Source of the DNA: Aequorivita sp. H23M31 | Lineage (GTDB): Bacteria > Bacteroidota > Bacteroidia > Flavobacteriales > Flavobacteriaceae | Direction: 5' to 3' | Assembly: GCF_004022485.1 (NCBI RefSeq) | Contig: NZ_CP034951.1 | Location: 372,001-436,000, forward strand | DNA length: 64,000 nucleotides | The notes under the pieces: model-generated | Told to the model about the DNA's origin: nothing | What the model saw: the letters and a program-made list of their open reading frames with translations, nothing else | Databases searched by the model: none | Shown here: positions 1 to 8,755 of the stretch, in pieces | How the letters are laid out: every line of letters begins with the position of its first letter | Position numbering within the stretch: the first letter of the stretch is position 1 | Program-made: the position numbers and the translations under genes

Positions 1-172
1 ATATAAATCCAGCTGTAAGATTTGTCTTCACAATAAAGGATACGTAATTCCCCTGCTTTGCCCGAATCCCGAACCAATCGAACAGAACGGAACTGCTCAT
101 AAATATTGTTATTAAGGCAAGGGCCATTAATACAAATGTGACAATGATTTTAAAAATTTTGTCTTTCTTCAT
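1..172 (-). CDS. partial hypothetical membrane protein
   Basis: The ATG is at 172 on the minus strand and the frame stays open to the window edge, so only about 57 N-terminal residues are visible. They begin MKKDKIFKII and form one hydrophobic segment (about residues 6-26), followed by a stretch with VLFDWFGIRAKQGNYV. This looks like the first transmembrane helix of a small inner-membrane protein. I do not recognise a named family and the C-terminus lies outside the window. The start is supported by the hydrophobic N-terminus and a purine-rich leader just upstream. Confidence 0.6.
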   Translation of the reverse strand, partial: MKKDKIFKIIVTFVLMALALITIFMSSSVLFDWFGIRAKQGNYVSFIVKTNLTAGFI

Positions 173-715
173 CTTTCCGGAGTGTTAATTTCAATATGAA
201 GGGTTTTGGTATTTGGACATAATTATAGGTAACAAAATTTGTATTAATCAGAGTTCTATGAATGGGTGATTTCTCTGCTATTACAAAACAATAAAATTCA
301 CTAGGTCACTTCACTAATCGTGGAAAACTATTTCTCAAGCCTTAAAGCGTTTTTTAGAATCACTGATAGGTTCAGGGAAAACACCTATTTTAGGAATCAT
401 CAAATAACGATTACCCTCTTGATTATTTTTTACTTATCCCGGTCCAAAACATTTAGACGAACTGGCTTTATGGGGATAAGTCGAATATCTGTCTACCAAG
501 GCTTTTCAGATTGATAATCTTCTTCCTTCATACATCTACAAATGGAGGTAAACCATTTCAATGTAAACTAATTATTGTTTTAAAAATTACATCTTGTGTG
601 TTTTATTGATATGTCTTTCCGGAAATCTTTTGGGATTTGTTATAACCGCGTCCGCGTGCCGCCATTACCGTGGCGGAGCGCACGCGGTCTTATTTTCAAA
701 AACCATATTTTTTGA
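173..715. other. intergenic, AT-rich, no convincing gene
   Basis: A 64-codon plus-strand frame at 320-514 has no recognisable family and no leader signal, so I do not call it a gene. The only structure is the GC-rich imperfect palindrome at 645-688. Confidence 0.5.
645..688. repeat. GC-rich imperfect palindrome, REP-like
   Basis: The outer arms are ACCGCGT and ACGCGGT. The inner arms GCGTGCCGCCA and TGGCGGAGCGC are imperfectly complementary, with loop TTACC. It stands out sharply from the AT-rich surroundings and lies downstream of the lipoprotein gene at 716. It resembles the accessory-region hairpins in composition but is not a copy of either family. It could act as a terminator or be an orphan REP-like element. 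Confidence 0.6.
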
Positions 716-1204
716 TTAGTTGAAAAACTTGAAATAGTTATCAAGGTTTTCTTTTATACTTTCAGTTATTTCCGAACCTCTCTCAGTGGTAGAAACTTTA
801 CCTAATTCATTTATTTTCTCGATTAATGGATGTAAAAAAATGTGGAGATTATCATGGGAAGGACCTTGCATCGTACATTTTTTTACCACATAGTTTTTCA
901 TCTCATTTAAATCCGAAGCCAGCTTATGATAGTCTTCGACGGTCTCTTTCTCATTACTTTTTATAAGATCGATCATTTTTTCTACTCCTTCGGTGGTCTC
1001 TGGATTCGCCTCCCATTTATTGCCCTTGTCGAGTTGAATTTCGTTTATCCACTCATTGCCCAATAAGTCGCCGTCTGTTTCGTGTGAATGTTCGTGGACC
1101 ATTTCGGTAGCTTCAAGAGAATCCTTGGTTTCTTTATTCTTGTTTTCGTTACAGCTTATTAAAAGAGCTGAAAAGATTGCTACGGTTAAGATTGTTTTTT
1201 TCAT
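716..1204 (-). CDS. hypothetical lipoprotein
   Basis: 162 residues. The N-terminus MKKTILTVAIFSALLISC is a clear lipoprotein signal with lipobox LISC (Cys18). The mature part is charged, with an acidic/His-rich stretch around residues 30-45 (HEHSHETDGD) that could bind metal. The rest is predicted helical with no catalytic motif. It sits on the same strand downstream of the VIT-type transporter (79-bp gap), so a link to metal handling is possible, but that rests on neighbourhood and the His/Asp stretch only. I do not recognise a named family. Confidence 0.8.
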   Translation of the reverse strand: MKKTILTVAIFSALLISCNENKNKETKDSLEATEMVHEHSHETDGDLLGNEWINEIQLDKGNKWEANPETTEGVEKMIDLIKSNEKETVEDYHKLASDLNEMKNYVVKKCTMQGPSHDNLHIFLHPLIEKINELGKVSTTERGSEITESIKENLDNYFKFFN

Positions 1205-1283
1205 AATTGGTATTTTAAAAGTTTAAGAGTTTGAATTTTTGAGTGCTTGCCTGAATATGATAATTCATTTCTTTTTTGATTCA

Positions 1284-1997
1284 TTAAATATTTACTCCAA
1301 AGAGATATCCTACAAATGCGGTAATTCCCATTGCCATGGTTCCCCAAAAGGTTATTCTTAATATTGCAATCCCGATAGGGGATCCTCCCGTCCTGGCGGA
1401 TACGGTACCCAAAATTATGAGGAAAAAAATTGCGGAGCCATAAAGTGTATATTCCATACTTTCCAAAGGTAGGAACAGGGTGACAATAAGTGGAAGAATT
1501 CCTCCGGCAATAAATGAGGCACCCGATGCGAGGGCGGCCTGCATAGGTTTTGCCTGACTTATTTCATTGATTCCCAATTCATCTCTAACGTGGGCTGCCA
1601 GCGCATCCTTGGCAGTAAATTCCTTCGCCACTAGAAGTGCAGTTTCCTTTTTCAGACCTCTTTGCTCGTAAATTTCTGCTAATCTAAGTAATTCCAATTC
1701 TGGCATTTCTTCCAATTCGATTCTTTCGCGCTCGATATCGGCTTTTTCTATATCTGTTTGCGAACTTACAGAAACATATTCACCTGCAGCCATGGATAAA
1801 GCTCCTGCAACCAAACCCGCCACTGTGGCCAAAACAATAGGATCTCTTGACACCCCAGCCGCGGAAACTCCAATTGCAATACTGGCTACGGACAAAATCC
1901 CGTCATTAGCTCCTAGTACCGCCGCCCGCAACCAATTACTCCTATGGATGAAATGATTGTCTAAATAATTATCTAGATTCTCCGTATTCGTTCCCAT
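1284..1997 (-). CDS. VIT1/CCC1-family divalent metal transporter
   Basis: 237 residues. The N-terminal GANDGILSVASIAIGV and the following AGEYVSVSSQ are hallmark stretches of the VIT1/CCC1 family, which moves Fe2+/Mn2+ across membranes. The cytosolic Glu-rich segment (about residues 82-130, ERERIELEEMPELE) corresponds to the metal-binding domain between TM2 and TM3. Hydrophobic helices follow at about 160-180, 186-200 and 212-235. Length is usual for the family. Substrate (iron or manganese) cannot be decided from sequence. Confidence 0.92.
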   Translation of the reverse strand: MGTNTENLDNYLDNHFIHRSNWLRAAVLGANDGILSVASIAIGVSAAGVSRDPIVLATVAGLVAGALSMAAGEYVSVSSQTDIEKADIERERIELEEMPELELLRLAEIYEQRGLKKETALLVAKEFTAKDALAAHVRDELGINEISQAKPMQAALASGASFIAGGILPLIVTLFLPLESMEYTLYGSAIFFLIILGTVSARTGGSPIGIAILRITFWGTMAMGITAFVGYLFGVNI

Positions 1998-2083
1998 ATT
2001 ATTTATTTTTTTTTCTATAATTCACATTTTAAAGTCTAAAGTTTTTCGACCATCTTCCACGTTCCGTCTTTATGCGCCTCATT

Positions 2084-2698
2084 TTACTTTTTTATTGAAT
2101 TTATGATAAACTCTGAAACGGCTATTTTCCGGCGATGCAATAGATCTTTAAATCCCTCGTCATCTAGACCCAAAATTCCTTTAATCAATGGACTGGCCAA
2201 AAACGGAAAAATATTTAAAGAGAGAATATTTATAAAAAGCTGCTCCCCATCAATAGGTTTTAAAATGCCTGCTTCCACTTCCAAAGAAACTTTTCTATTA
2301 AATTTTTCCAAGGATGGAAATCCATCACTTTGTTGAATTTTGTCAAAAAATTTTGGATTGCGATTTAATTCTTGAACAATAAAATTGGGTAAATAGGGAT
2401 GCTCAGATATGAATGTGATATAATTGCTAGTGAACTTTTTAACCTTATCCTCAATCGATGAATCGTCGTTTAATACTTTATTTAGTTGGGGCGCAAGAAG
2501 GGCAAAGGCATTCTTAAATACCGCTTCAAATAGCAATTGTTTACTTCTATAATAATAGTGTAGCATTGCCTTGTTTATCCCTGCTTCATCGGCAATCTGC
2601 TGCATACGGGCGCCTTCCATTCCTTTTCTTTCAAATACCTCCTTAGCAGCTTCTAATATTTGCCCTTCTGTATCTTGATTTTTCTTTGTCTTGGCCAT
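2084..2698 (-). CDS. TetR/AcrR-family transcriptional regulator
   Basis: 204 residues. Residues 12-58 form the classical TetR DNA-binding domain (ILEAAKEVFERKG, then the helix-turn-helix MQQIADEAGINKAMLHYYYRSK, cut here by the conserved LHYYY). The C-terminal two thirds is the helical ligand-binding/dimerisation part. The palindrome 16 bp upstream is a likely autoregulatory operator. The same strand downstream carries the metal transporter and the lipoprotein, which may be its targets. The ligand is unknown. Confidence 0.92.
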   Translation of the reverse strand: MAKTKKNQDTEGQILEAAKEVFERKGMEGARMQQIADEAGINKAMLHYYYRSKQLLFEAVFKNAFALLAPQLNKVLNDDSSIEDKVKKFTSNYITFISEHPYLPNFIVQELNRNPKFFDKIQQSDGFPSLEKFNRKVSLEVEAGILKPIDGEQLFINILSLNIFPFLASPLIKGILGLDDEGFKDLLHRRKIAVSEFIINSIKK

Positions 2699-2713
2699 TT
2701 GTCCAATCTAATG

Positions 2714-2732
2714 GTTAAACCATTTGGTTAAC
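2714..2732. promoter_or_regulatory. candidate TetR operator
   Basis: Interrupted palindrome with core AACCA-TT-TGGTT and flanking GTTA/TAAC, ending 16 bp before the start of the TetR gene. Nested half-sites (ATGGTT, AACCAT) strengthen it. Autorepression is the usual arrangement in this family. No binding evidence is available. Confidence 0.5.
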
Positions 2733-2921
2733 AAATATAGAATTTTTAGTTTCACATAAGAATAATTGCAGAAATCTTTTTGGCACCTCAATTCTTTTAA
2801 AGAGCTCTATTCTTTAATGATACTCAATTGGAAATTGAAAAGATTATATTTACACGGAACATAGGGAAAAGTCACTGTATGCCACAGAAATAACATTCCC
2901 GCAGAAGAAATCAAAAAAAAT

Positions 2922-3554
2922 ATGAAATTATTCTTTAGCCTTACTGTTGTAGGTATTCTGTTGGCAAGTTGCGCTAGTAGCCGATTAATTGAGCAATATG
3001 CCAACCCTGAAACCACTGAATTTAGACCTCAAAAAATATTGGTTGTCGGTCTGACTCCCGATGGTGGATTGCAACGGGAATTTGAATACAGTATGGTGTT
3101 GGCACTTGAAAATCAAAATATTAAAGCTGAAAAAAGCGTGGATCTTTATGGAGAGCCATTCACTATTAATGAAGATGCATCGGGAAAATTGGAGATTTCA
3201 GTATCGGAATTGCGAAAGGCCGGTTTTGACGCCGTTATTTTTTCAAAAATAACCGGTCGTGAAAGACGGGTTTCCTTAGCACAATCTTATAGAAACCTGG
3301 CTAGCACCCTTGAAACTTTTGATGACTATTATAATGAGAATCGAAGTATCCACAAGAGTGAAGATCTGGAGGGTTATCCTGTTCTTATTACTGAAACATC
3401 CTTATACTGTCTTTGTCCCGATAAAAACAATGATTTGGTCTGGCGTGGCAGTATTGAGGTTAAAAACACACAAAATTCCCGTGAATTGATTCGGGATTAT
3501 GTAAATACACTTCAGAAGACTTTGAGAAAAAAAGGGTTCTTCGGCCGTTCCTGA
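2922..3554 (+). CDS. hypothetical lipoprotein
   Basis: 210 residues with signal MKLFFSLTVVGILLASC (lipobox LASC, Cys17). The mature domain has a repeated alternation of beta strands and helices (KILVVGLTPDG, then EYSMVLALENQNIKAEKS, then AGFDAVIFSKITG). This fits a small periplasmic alpha/beta lipoprotein fold of the kind often annotated as a DUF4136-like or 'putative lipoprotein'. A second Cys pair (CLC, about residues 162-164) is visible. It is transcribed away from the TetR gene. Function unknown. Confidence 0.8.
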   Translation: MKLFFSLTVVGILLASCASSRLIEQYANPETTEFRPQKILVVGLTPDGGLQREFEYSMVLALENQNIKAEKSVDLYGEPFTINEDASGKLEISVSELRKAGFDAVIFSKITGRERRVSLAQSYRNLASTLETFDDYYNENRSIHKSEDLEGYPVLITETSLYCLCPDKNNDLVWRGSIEVKNTQNSRELIRDYVNTLQKTLRKKGFFGRS

Positions 3555-3894
3555 TGGAAGATTAACTTTCCATACCAGAATAAATTTAAGAATCTGCGCT
3601 AAAATATTATTTTCTAATTCTGCTATTAATTTTATAGTAGGGTTCGGAAATTTTTATCCTATTGGTGGATAGATAAACGCTACCTAAAGGAAATAGAATT
3701 AGGTATAACTTCAATAGACTAATTCCGACCTAATTTTTTCCTAAGAGGACATTTTTTTCGGTATTATTCAAAATCTACCTTCTTTACTTTTTCCATCTCG
3801 TACACTTTAAACTCCTAAACTCCTAAACCTTAAATATTATGTCTTTCCCAATCTTTTTTAGTTTTAATTGAAATTATTCAAAAAAGATTATGGA

Positions 3895-3910
3895 TATGAC
3901 CTTTATCATA
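3895..3910. promoter_or_regulatory. candidate Crp/Fnr-type site 1 (nos)
   Basis: TATGA-N6-TCATA, a perfect 5+5 bp palindrome with a 6-bp centre, the geometry of Crp/Fnr-family sites. The same motif occurs at 14078-14093. It lies about 180 bp before the first nos gene. The regulator is not in the window. Confidence 0.5.
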
Positions 3911-4007
3911 TCACGAATCATAAAAGGTTTTCACCTTTGTTCCTTCCAAAAAGGTTGTAAAAGATGATTTCAGTTGACAAAATTTATCGGACTAAATTAT
4001 CTTCTTA

Positions 4008-4023
4008 TATGACGAAAATCATT
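4008..4023. promoter_or_regulatory. candidate Crp/Fnr-type site 2 (nos)
   Basis: TATGA-N6-TCATT, one mismatch from the site at 3895. It ends 21 bp upstream of the TAAGTTTG box, which is a suitable distance for an activator contacting RNA polymerase. This is the more likely activating site for the operon. Confidence 0.5.
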
Positions 4024-4044
4024 TCCTATCAATCTTTGGCTAAC

Positions 4045-4052
4045 TAAGTTTG
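4045..4052 (+). promoter_or_regulatory. candidate -7 box of the nos operon
   Basis: TAAGTTTG matches the Bacteroidota TAnnTTTG -7 consensus, 24 bp before the cytochrome ATG. No good -33 TTG is present at the expected distance, which fits an activator-dependent promoter using the palindrome at 4008. Confidence 0.45.
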
Positions 4053-4076
4053 TACCATAAATTAATAACAACAACT

Positions 4077-4583
4077 ATGAAACATTTAATCAAATCAATG
4101 GCCGCAATTGCAATCTTAACTCTGGTTAGCTGCGGTGGAAAAGAAGAAAAAAAAGAGGACAGTTCAGTAAAAATTGGACAGAGCCCCGCAACCGAAGTTA
4201 AAAAGGAAGAAGCGCCTGTGTCAGATGTGAAACCTTCCCAAACTATCGACTTGACGAATAAAGGTGTAGGCCCAATTAAAAGTGTAGAACTGGGTGCAAC
4301 CATTGATGATGCTTTGGCTGCAAAAGGTGCTGAACTTTTCAAAACAAACTGTACTGCTTGTCATAAAGCGGACAAAAAATTCATCGGTCCAGCTCCTAAA
4401 GGAATTTTGGAAAGAAGAACTCCAGAATGGGTAATGAATATGATTATGGATCCGGAAGGAATGACCAAAAACGATCCACTTGCACACGCCCTTTTGTTGG
4501 AATTTAATGGATCTCCAATGGCTAACCAGCACATGACCGAAGATCAAACCAGAGCAATCCTAGAATATTTTAGAACCCTATAA
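4077..4583 (+). CDS. c-type cytochrome lipoprotein of the nos cluster
   Basis: 168 residues. I use ATG 4077, which gives the signal MKHLIKSMAAIAILTLVSC with lipobox LVSC (Cys19); an in-frame upstream start at 4050 would place polar residues before the signal. After a charged linker rich in Lys/Glu comes a single haem c domain: CTACH (Cys92, Cys95, His96) and a C-terminal Met-containing stretch GSPMANQHM that can supply the axial Met. As first gene of the nos operon it is a plausible membrane-anchored electron donor to NosZ. That role is inferred from position; the haem site is seen directly. Confidence 0.88.
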   Translation: MKHLIKSMAAIAILTLVSCGGKEEKKEDSSVKIGQSPATEVKKEEAPVSDVKPSQTIDLTNKGVGPIKSVELGATIDDALAAKGAELFKTNCTACHKADKKFIGPAPKGILERRTPEWVMNMIMDPEGMTKNDPLAHALLLEFNGSPMANQHMTEDQTRAILEYFRTL

Positions 4584-4605
4584 TATATATTCAAACAACC
4601 AAACC

Positions 4606-4631
4606 CCTTCGCAGGATTTATCCTGCGAAGG
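4606..4631 (+). promoter_or_regulatory. intercistronic hairpin
   Basis: Perfect 11-bp stem (CCTTCGCAGGA / TCCTGCGAAGG) with a 4-nt loop between the cytochrome and fasciclin genes. It lacks a long T-run, so it is more likely an mRNA-processing, stability or attenuation element than a full terminator. Confidence 0.6.
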
Positions 4632-4650
4632 TTAAAAACCAAGTCGTAAG

Positions 4651-5226
4651 ATGAAAACAACACTTAAATTGCTCTTCGTTTCAATTACCTTACTTGTCTT
4701 TTCTGCTTGTAAAAATGAAGCGAACACTGAAGGGAACGGAACCCTAGTGGAGAATTCCGCAAAAACTGATGCTCCCCAAAAACAAGGACAGGCTTTTATT
4801 AAAGATGATGAATCAGCACCAAACGTTCTTCAAATTGCAATCGGGTCTCCCGATCACACAACACTTGTAGCTGCGGTACAAACTGCACATCTTGAAAATG
4901 CTTTGGTAAATGCAGGACCTTTAATGGTTTTCGCACCAACCAATGCTGCTTTTGATGAATTGCCAGCAGGAACGGTTGACGATCTTTTAAAGCCTGAAAA
5001 TCATGATAAATTAGCGTCTATCCTAAAGCATCACGTAACTCCCGGCAATTACTCCAAGGAATTTTTAAAGAAATTCAAGAAAGTTGGACAAGCAGACGGT
5101 ACCGATGCTACAGTTGAGGTTAAAGGAGATGATGTATATGTGGGCGGCGCTAAAATTATTGCCAGTATTCCTGCCGGAAACGGAATTGTGCACGTAGTGG
5201 ATAAAGTAATCTTACCTGCAAACTAA
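4651..5226 (+). CDS. fasciclin-domain lipoprotein of the nos cluster
   Basis: 191 residues. Lipoprotein signal with lipobox FSAC (Cys20). Residues about 55-190 form one fasciclin (FAS1) domain, shown by TLVAAVQTAHLENAL, then GPLMVFAPTNAAFDEL (the H1 motif region) and the terminal NGIVHVVDKVILP (H2 region). It lies between the cytochrome and nosZ with short gaps (67 and 35 bp), so it is co-transcribed. FAS1 domains mediate adhesion or protein contacts; a role as scaffold or copper/electron-transfer partner of NosZ is inference from position. Confidence 0.9.
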   Translation: MKTTLKLLFVSITLLVFSACKNEANTEGNGTLVENSAKTDAPQKQGQAFIKDDESAPNVLQIAIGSPDHTTLVAAVQTAHLENALVNAGPLMVFAPTNAAFDELPAGTVDDLLKPENHDKLASILKHHVTPGNYSKEFLKKFKKVGQADGTDATVEVKGDDVYVGGAKIIASIPAGNGIVHVVDKVILPAN

Positions 5227-5261
5227 ACAATTAAATAATTCAATCTAAATAATTCGTAAAA

Positions 5262-7232
5262 ATGAAAAGAACAATTAATATTTTACTTGCCCTTGTTATG
5301 GTTGCCGGTTTGGTTAGCTGTAATGACGGTGGAAACAAAAAGAGCAAAAGAGGTAACCAAGGTGGGTTGTCCTCCAATGCTGCAGAAAGAGTCTATGTTG
5401 CTCCTGGAGAACACGACGAATTCTACGCCTTTATGTCTGGTGGATTCAGTGGTCAACTTGGTGTATATGGATTGCCTTCTGGTCGTTTGCTAAAAGTTCT
5501 TCCGGTATTCTCACAAAATCCCGAGAATGGATGGGGATATACCGAAGAGACCAAGCCTATGTTAAATACATCTTTCGGTTTTGTGCCTTGGGATGACTCT
5601 CACCACCCTGATATCTCTCAAACAAACGGAGTATTGGATGGTCGTTGGGTATTTATCAATGGAAACAACACTCCTAGAATTGCCCGTATCGACCTGAAAA
5701 ACTTCAAAACTGAAGAAATCATCGAGATCCCTCACAGTGCTGGTAACCACTCTTCATCTTTCATTACTGAAAACACTGAGTATGTAGTTGCAGGTACTCG
5801 TTTCTCTGTGCCAATTCCACAGAAAGACATGTCTATTAAAGACTACAAAGGAAACTTTAAAGGTTCTTTGACTTTTATAAAAGTTGATCAAGAGACAGGA
5901 CACATGGATATTAAATTCCAATTGATGATGCCTGGATTTAACTATGACCTTTCACACCCTGGTCGTGATAAGAGCCACGGATGGTTCTTCTTTACCACTT
6001 ATAACACTGAGGAAGCACACACCTTGTTAGAAGTGAACGCTTCTCAGAATGATAAGGACTTTATCGCTGCGATAAACTGGAAGAAAATTGAAGAGTATGT
6101 GAACAATGGTGGTGGACAGAAAGTTCCTGCAAAATATGCCCACAACATTATGGATGAGAATACGCACACGGCAACTTCTACTATGAAAACTGAAGTTCTT
6201 CAAGTAAATCCAATGGATGTTCCTGGAGCAGTTTATTTCTTGCCAACTCCAAAATCTCCGCACGGTTGTGACGTTGATCCAACAGGTGAGTACATTATTG
6301 GAAACGGAAAACTTTCTGCTGACCTAACAGTACACAGTTTCACAAAAATGATTGATGCTATCGAAAACAAGAAGTTCGATGGTGAAGCTTATGGTATTCC
6401 AATCTTAAACTTTGAGGATATCCTTGCCGGTGTTGTAAAACAACCAGGTCTTGGACCACTCCACACTGAATTTGATGACAAAGGAAATGCTTATACTACT
6501 TTCTTTATCTCTTCTGAAGTTGTAAAATGGAAAGTTGGAACTTGGGAAGTTATAGACAGACAACCCGTATTCTATTCTGTAGGTCACGGTATGATTCCTG
6601 GAGGAAACTCTCGTAAGCCATTTGGTAAATACTTTGTAGCCTTGAACAAGATTACAAAAGACAGGTACCTGCCAACAGGACCAGAGCTTACTCAATCTGC
6701 TCAGTTATTTGACATTACAGGCGAAAAGATGGAATTGTTATTGGATTTCCCAACAATTGGAGAGCCTCACTATGCAGCAGCTATTCCTGGAGATATGGTT
6801 GCACCAAATTCCAGAAAGATCTATAAACTTGCTGAGAACAAACACCCATATGCTTCTTTATCAGATTCTGATACAAAAGTTGTTCGTGAAGGAAAAGAAG
6901 TTCATATCTATATGAATATGATCCGTAGCCACTTTAACCCGGATAACATTGAAGGTGTAAAGGTTGGAGACAAAGTTTACTTCCACGTAACAAACCACGA
7001 ACAAGACTTTGACGTACCACACGGTTTCGCAGTAATTGGAGCAAACAACGCTGAAATGCTTATTGTTCCTGGAGCTACTGAAACCTTGGTATGGGAGCCT
7101 AAAGAAGTAGGTGTATGGCCATTCTATTGTACTGACTTCTGTTCTGCACTTCACCAAGAAATGCAAGGATATATTCGCGTAAGTCCAGCCGACTCAAACA
7201 TTGGGTTGTCTTGGAGCCTAGGTGAAGACTAA
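5262..7232 (+). CDS. nosZ: nitrous-oxide reductase NosZ (clade II type)
   Basis: 656 residues. Reduces N2O to N2 in the periplasm. The N-terminal seven-bladed propeller carries His-containing stretches expected to hold the CuZ cluster (SAGNHSSSF, KSHGWFFF, SPHGCDV, GPLHTEFD, SVGHGMI, GEPHYAAA). The C-terminal cupredoxin domain has the CuA ligands: His587 in DVPHGF, Cys623 and Cys627 in CTDFC, His631 and Met634 in LHQEM. There is no twin-arginine signal. Instead MKRTINILLALVMVAGLVSC looks like a Sec lipoprotein signal (Cys20). That and the nosZ-membrane protein-nosL-nosDFY order place it with the Sec-type clade II enzymes. A strong hairpin follows the stop. Confidence 0.97.
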   Translation: MKRTINILLALVMVAGLVSCNDGGNKKSKRGNQGGLSSNAAERVYVAPGEHDEFYAFMSGGFSGQLGVYGLPSGRLLKVLPVFSQNPENGWGYTEETKPMLNTSFGFVPWDDSHHPDISQTNGVLDGRWVFINGNNTPRIARIDLKNFKTEEIIEIPHSAGNHSSSFITENTEYVVAGTRFSVPIPQKDMSIKDYKGNFKGSLTFIKVDQETGHMDIKFQLMMPGFNYDLSHPGRDKSHGWFFFTTYNTEEAHTLLEVNASQNDKDFIAAINWKKIEEYVNNGGGQKVPAKYAHNIMDENTHTATSTMKTEVLQVNPMDVPGAVYFLPTPKSPHGCDVDPTGEYIIGNGKLSADLTVHSFTKMIDAIENKKFDGEAYGIPILNFEDILAGVVKQPGLGPLHTEFDDKGNAYTTFFISSEVVKWKVGTWEVIDRQPVFYSVGHGMIPGGNSRKPFGKYFVALNKITKDRYLPTGPELTQSAQLFDITGEKMELLLDFPTIGEPHYAAAIPGDMVAPNSRKIYKLAENKHPYASLSDSDTKVVREGKEVHIYMNMIRSHFNPDNIEGVKVGDKVYFHVTNHEQDFDVPHGFAVIGANNAEMLIVPGATETLVWEPKEVGVWPFYCTDFCSALHQEMQGYIRVSPADSNIGLSWSLGED

Positions 7233-7283
7233 GATGTTTTTAGTTGTGAAAATACTAAGTTAGTGATTAACTGTATTTTCAAT

Positions 7284-7316
7284 AAAGACGGGGGTTGTTG
7301 ATTTCCCCCGTCTTTT
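7284..7316 (+). terminator. strong hairpin after nosZ
   Basis: 11-bp perfect stem (AAAGACGGGGG / CCCCCGTCTTT) with a 10-nt loop and a short T-run, 51 bp after the nosZ stop. It could partly terminate transcription so that nosZ and the upstream genes are made in excess over the maturation genes, or protect the nosZ 3' end. Confidence 0.8.
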
Positions 7317-7465
7317 AAAAAATTAAAGGAGAGTTTTCAGTATTCAGAAAAGCAATCAAAACCTCTCTAGATCAACGCACTAATTCTACTATTAGACTTC
7401 TAAAACCAACCGCACACTGACGTCTAAACCTATCCGCCACTTTGCGGATGCAAAACAAAAACAAA

Positions 7466-8113
7466 ATGAAAAAAGCAGGAATAATAATGATCATTGGCTC
7501 CTTGCTATTATTGGGACTTTTTAAATTCCCATTGTGGAACATTGTATTGGGCGCTCCCCAATATCCGGATCCTCTTGGAATGGATATTTATATTCAAGGG
7601 ATACAAGGTGTTGAAGAATTTGATATTCAAAATATTGACGGACTAAACCACTACATTGGGATGAAAACCATTCCTAAGGTTGAAGATATGTGGGAGTTTA
7701 GTGTTTTCCCAAAAGTAATTGGTCTTATGGTTGCTCTTGGTGTAATAATAGGATTGTTAGGTTTCTTAGGAAAAGTAAGCTATAAATGGTTTCTTGGATG
7801 GTTTATAGTTATGTCTATACTCGGATTGTTAGGTATGTACGATTTTAATCTTTGGTTAATTGAATATGGCACCGACCTGGATCCAAAAGCTATTATGAAA
7901 CTTCTAAATCCTGATGGTACTCCAATGACCTATAAGCCACCGCTCTTGGGATATCAGAAAATGCTTAATTTTGATGTGGATTCTTGGCCAGCTACCGGAG
8001 CATATATGATCTTTGCTGGAATGATGTTGACTGTAGTAGCTTTCTTCGTGGGAAGATATGAATATAAAAAAAAAGTTAAAACTGAACCGATTCTAAAACC
8101 TGCCTTAGCATAA
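7466..8113 (+). CDS. polytopic membrane protein of clade II nos clusters
   Basis: 215 residues from ATG 7466; an upstream ATG (7448) adds six polar residues and is less likely because MKKAGIIMIIGSLLLLGLF already begins a membrane segment. Hydrophobic helices are at about 4-24, 86-108, 113-132 and 180-203. Between the first two is a conserved-looking periplasmic loop (APQYPDPLGMDIYI, then GLNHYIGMK). It sits between nosZ and nosL and overlaps nosL by 1 bp, a position occupied by a polytopic membrane protein in other clade II operons. A role in electron supply or assembly is inferred. Confidence 0.8.
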   Translation: MKKAGIIMIIGSLLLLGLFKFPLWNIVLGAPQYPDPLGMDIYIQGIQGVEEFDIQNIDGLNHYIGMKTIPKVEDMWEFSVFPKVIGLMVALGVIIGLLGFLGKVSYKWFLGWFIVMSILGLLGMYDFNLWLIEYGTDLDPKAIMKLLNPDGTPMTYKPPLLGYQKMLNFDVDSWPATGAYMIFAGMMLTVVAFFVGRYEYKKKVKTEPILKPALA

Positions 8114-8547
8114 TGATACGTTTCTTTCTTTTAAGTATAATTTCCATTTTATTTATTTCTTGTGAAATAAGTCCGCAAAAAATTGAATATGGCTCAGATG
8201 CTTGTAACTACTGCGATATGACTATCGTGGATAGACAGCACTCTGCCCAAATGGTGAGCACAAAGGGCAAGGCTTTTAAATATGATGCGATTGAATGTAT
8301 GGTCCATTCGCTACAAGAGGATATGGCAGATACTGAAATGGCTCTTTATTTAGTTGCAAACTTTGATCAACCAGGTGAATTGATGGATGCAACCTCATCT
8401 TCTTATTTAGTGAGCGAACAGATTCAAAGTCCAATGGGCGCCAATCTTTCGGCTTTTCAGGATGAGAGCGCGGCTGAAAACACTCAGAAAAAATTTACTG
8501 GTAAGATTTATACTTGGCAAGAAATTCAGAAACACTTAAAGCACTGA
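8113..8547 (+). CDS. nosL: NosL copper-binding lipoprotein
   Basis: 144 residues. Signal MIRFFLLSIISILFISC with lipobox FISC (Cys17). The NosL signature CNYCDMTI, which binds Cu(I) for delivery to NosZ, is at about residues 34-41, followed by the usual KAFKYDAIECMVH stretch. The start overlaps the previous stop (TAATG). The role as outer/periplasmic copper chaperone for NosZ maturation follows from the family. Confidence 0.95.
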   Translation: MIRFFLLSIISILFISCEISPQKIEYGSDACNYCDMTIVDRQHSAQMVSTKGKAFKYDAIECMVHSLQEDMADTEMALYLVANFDQPGELMDATSSSYLVSEQIQSPMGANLSAFQDESAAENTQKKFTGKIYTWQEIQKHLKH

Positions 8548-8755
8548 TTTTTTTGAAATAAATGGGTTTCGGTAATTTTTAAGATCTAGTACTTGAAAAT
8601 CGCTGAAACCTTTTTTATTTAAGCAAAGTTGTAAGTTACCCAAGAATAAGAGGGTTTTATCTGACATTCTCAGCTTATACCTTTTATTCTTTATCTTCGA
8701 TTTTTTAAAAAAAAACTCTTTGCACAACGGAATATAGATAAATATTAACTCTATT

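Larger units (their letters stand above)
3555..4076. other. upstream region of the nos operon
   Basis: About 520 bp without a coding frame. It holds two regulator-type palindromes (3895-3910 and 4008-4023) and a TAAGTTTG box at 4045-4052, so it is best read as the control region of the nitrous-oxide operon. The earlier part (3555-3890) shows nothing specific beyond AT-rich sequence. Confidence 0.6.

Noticed and set aside
320..514. 64-codon open frame on the plus strand
   Set aside because: No family resemblance, no leader signal, AT-rich composition typical of chance frames.
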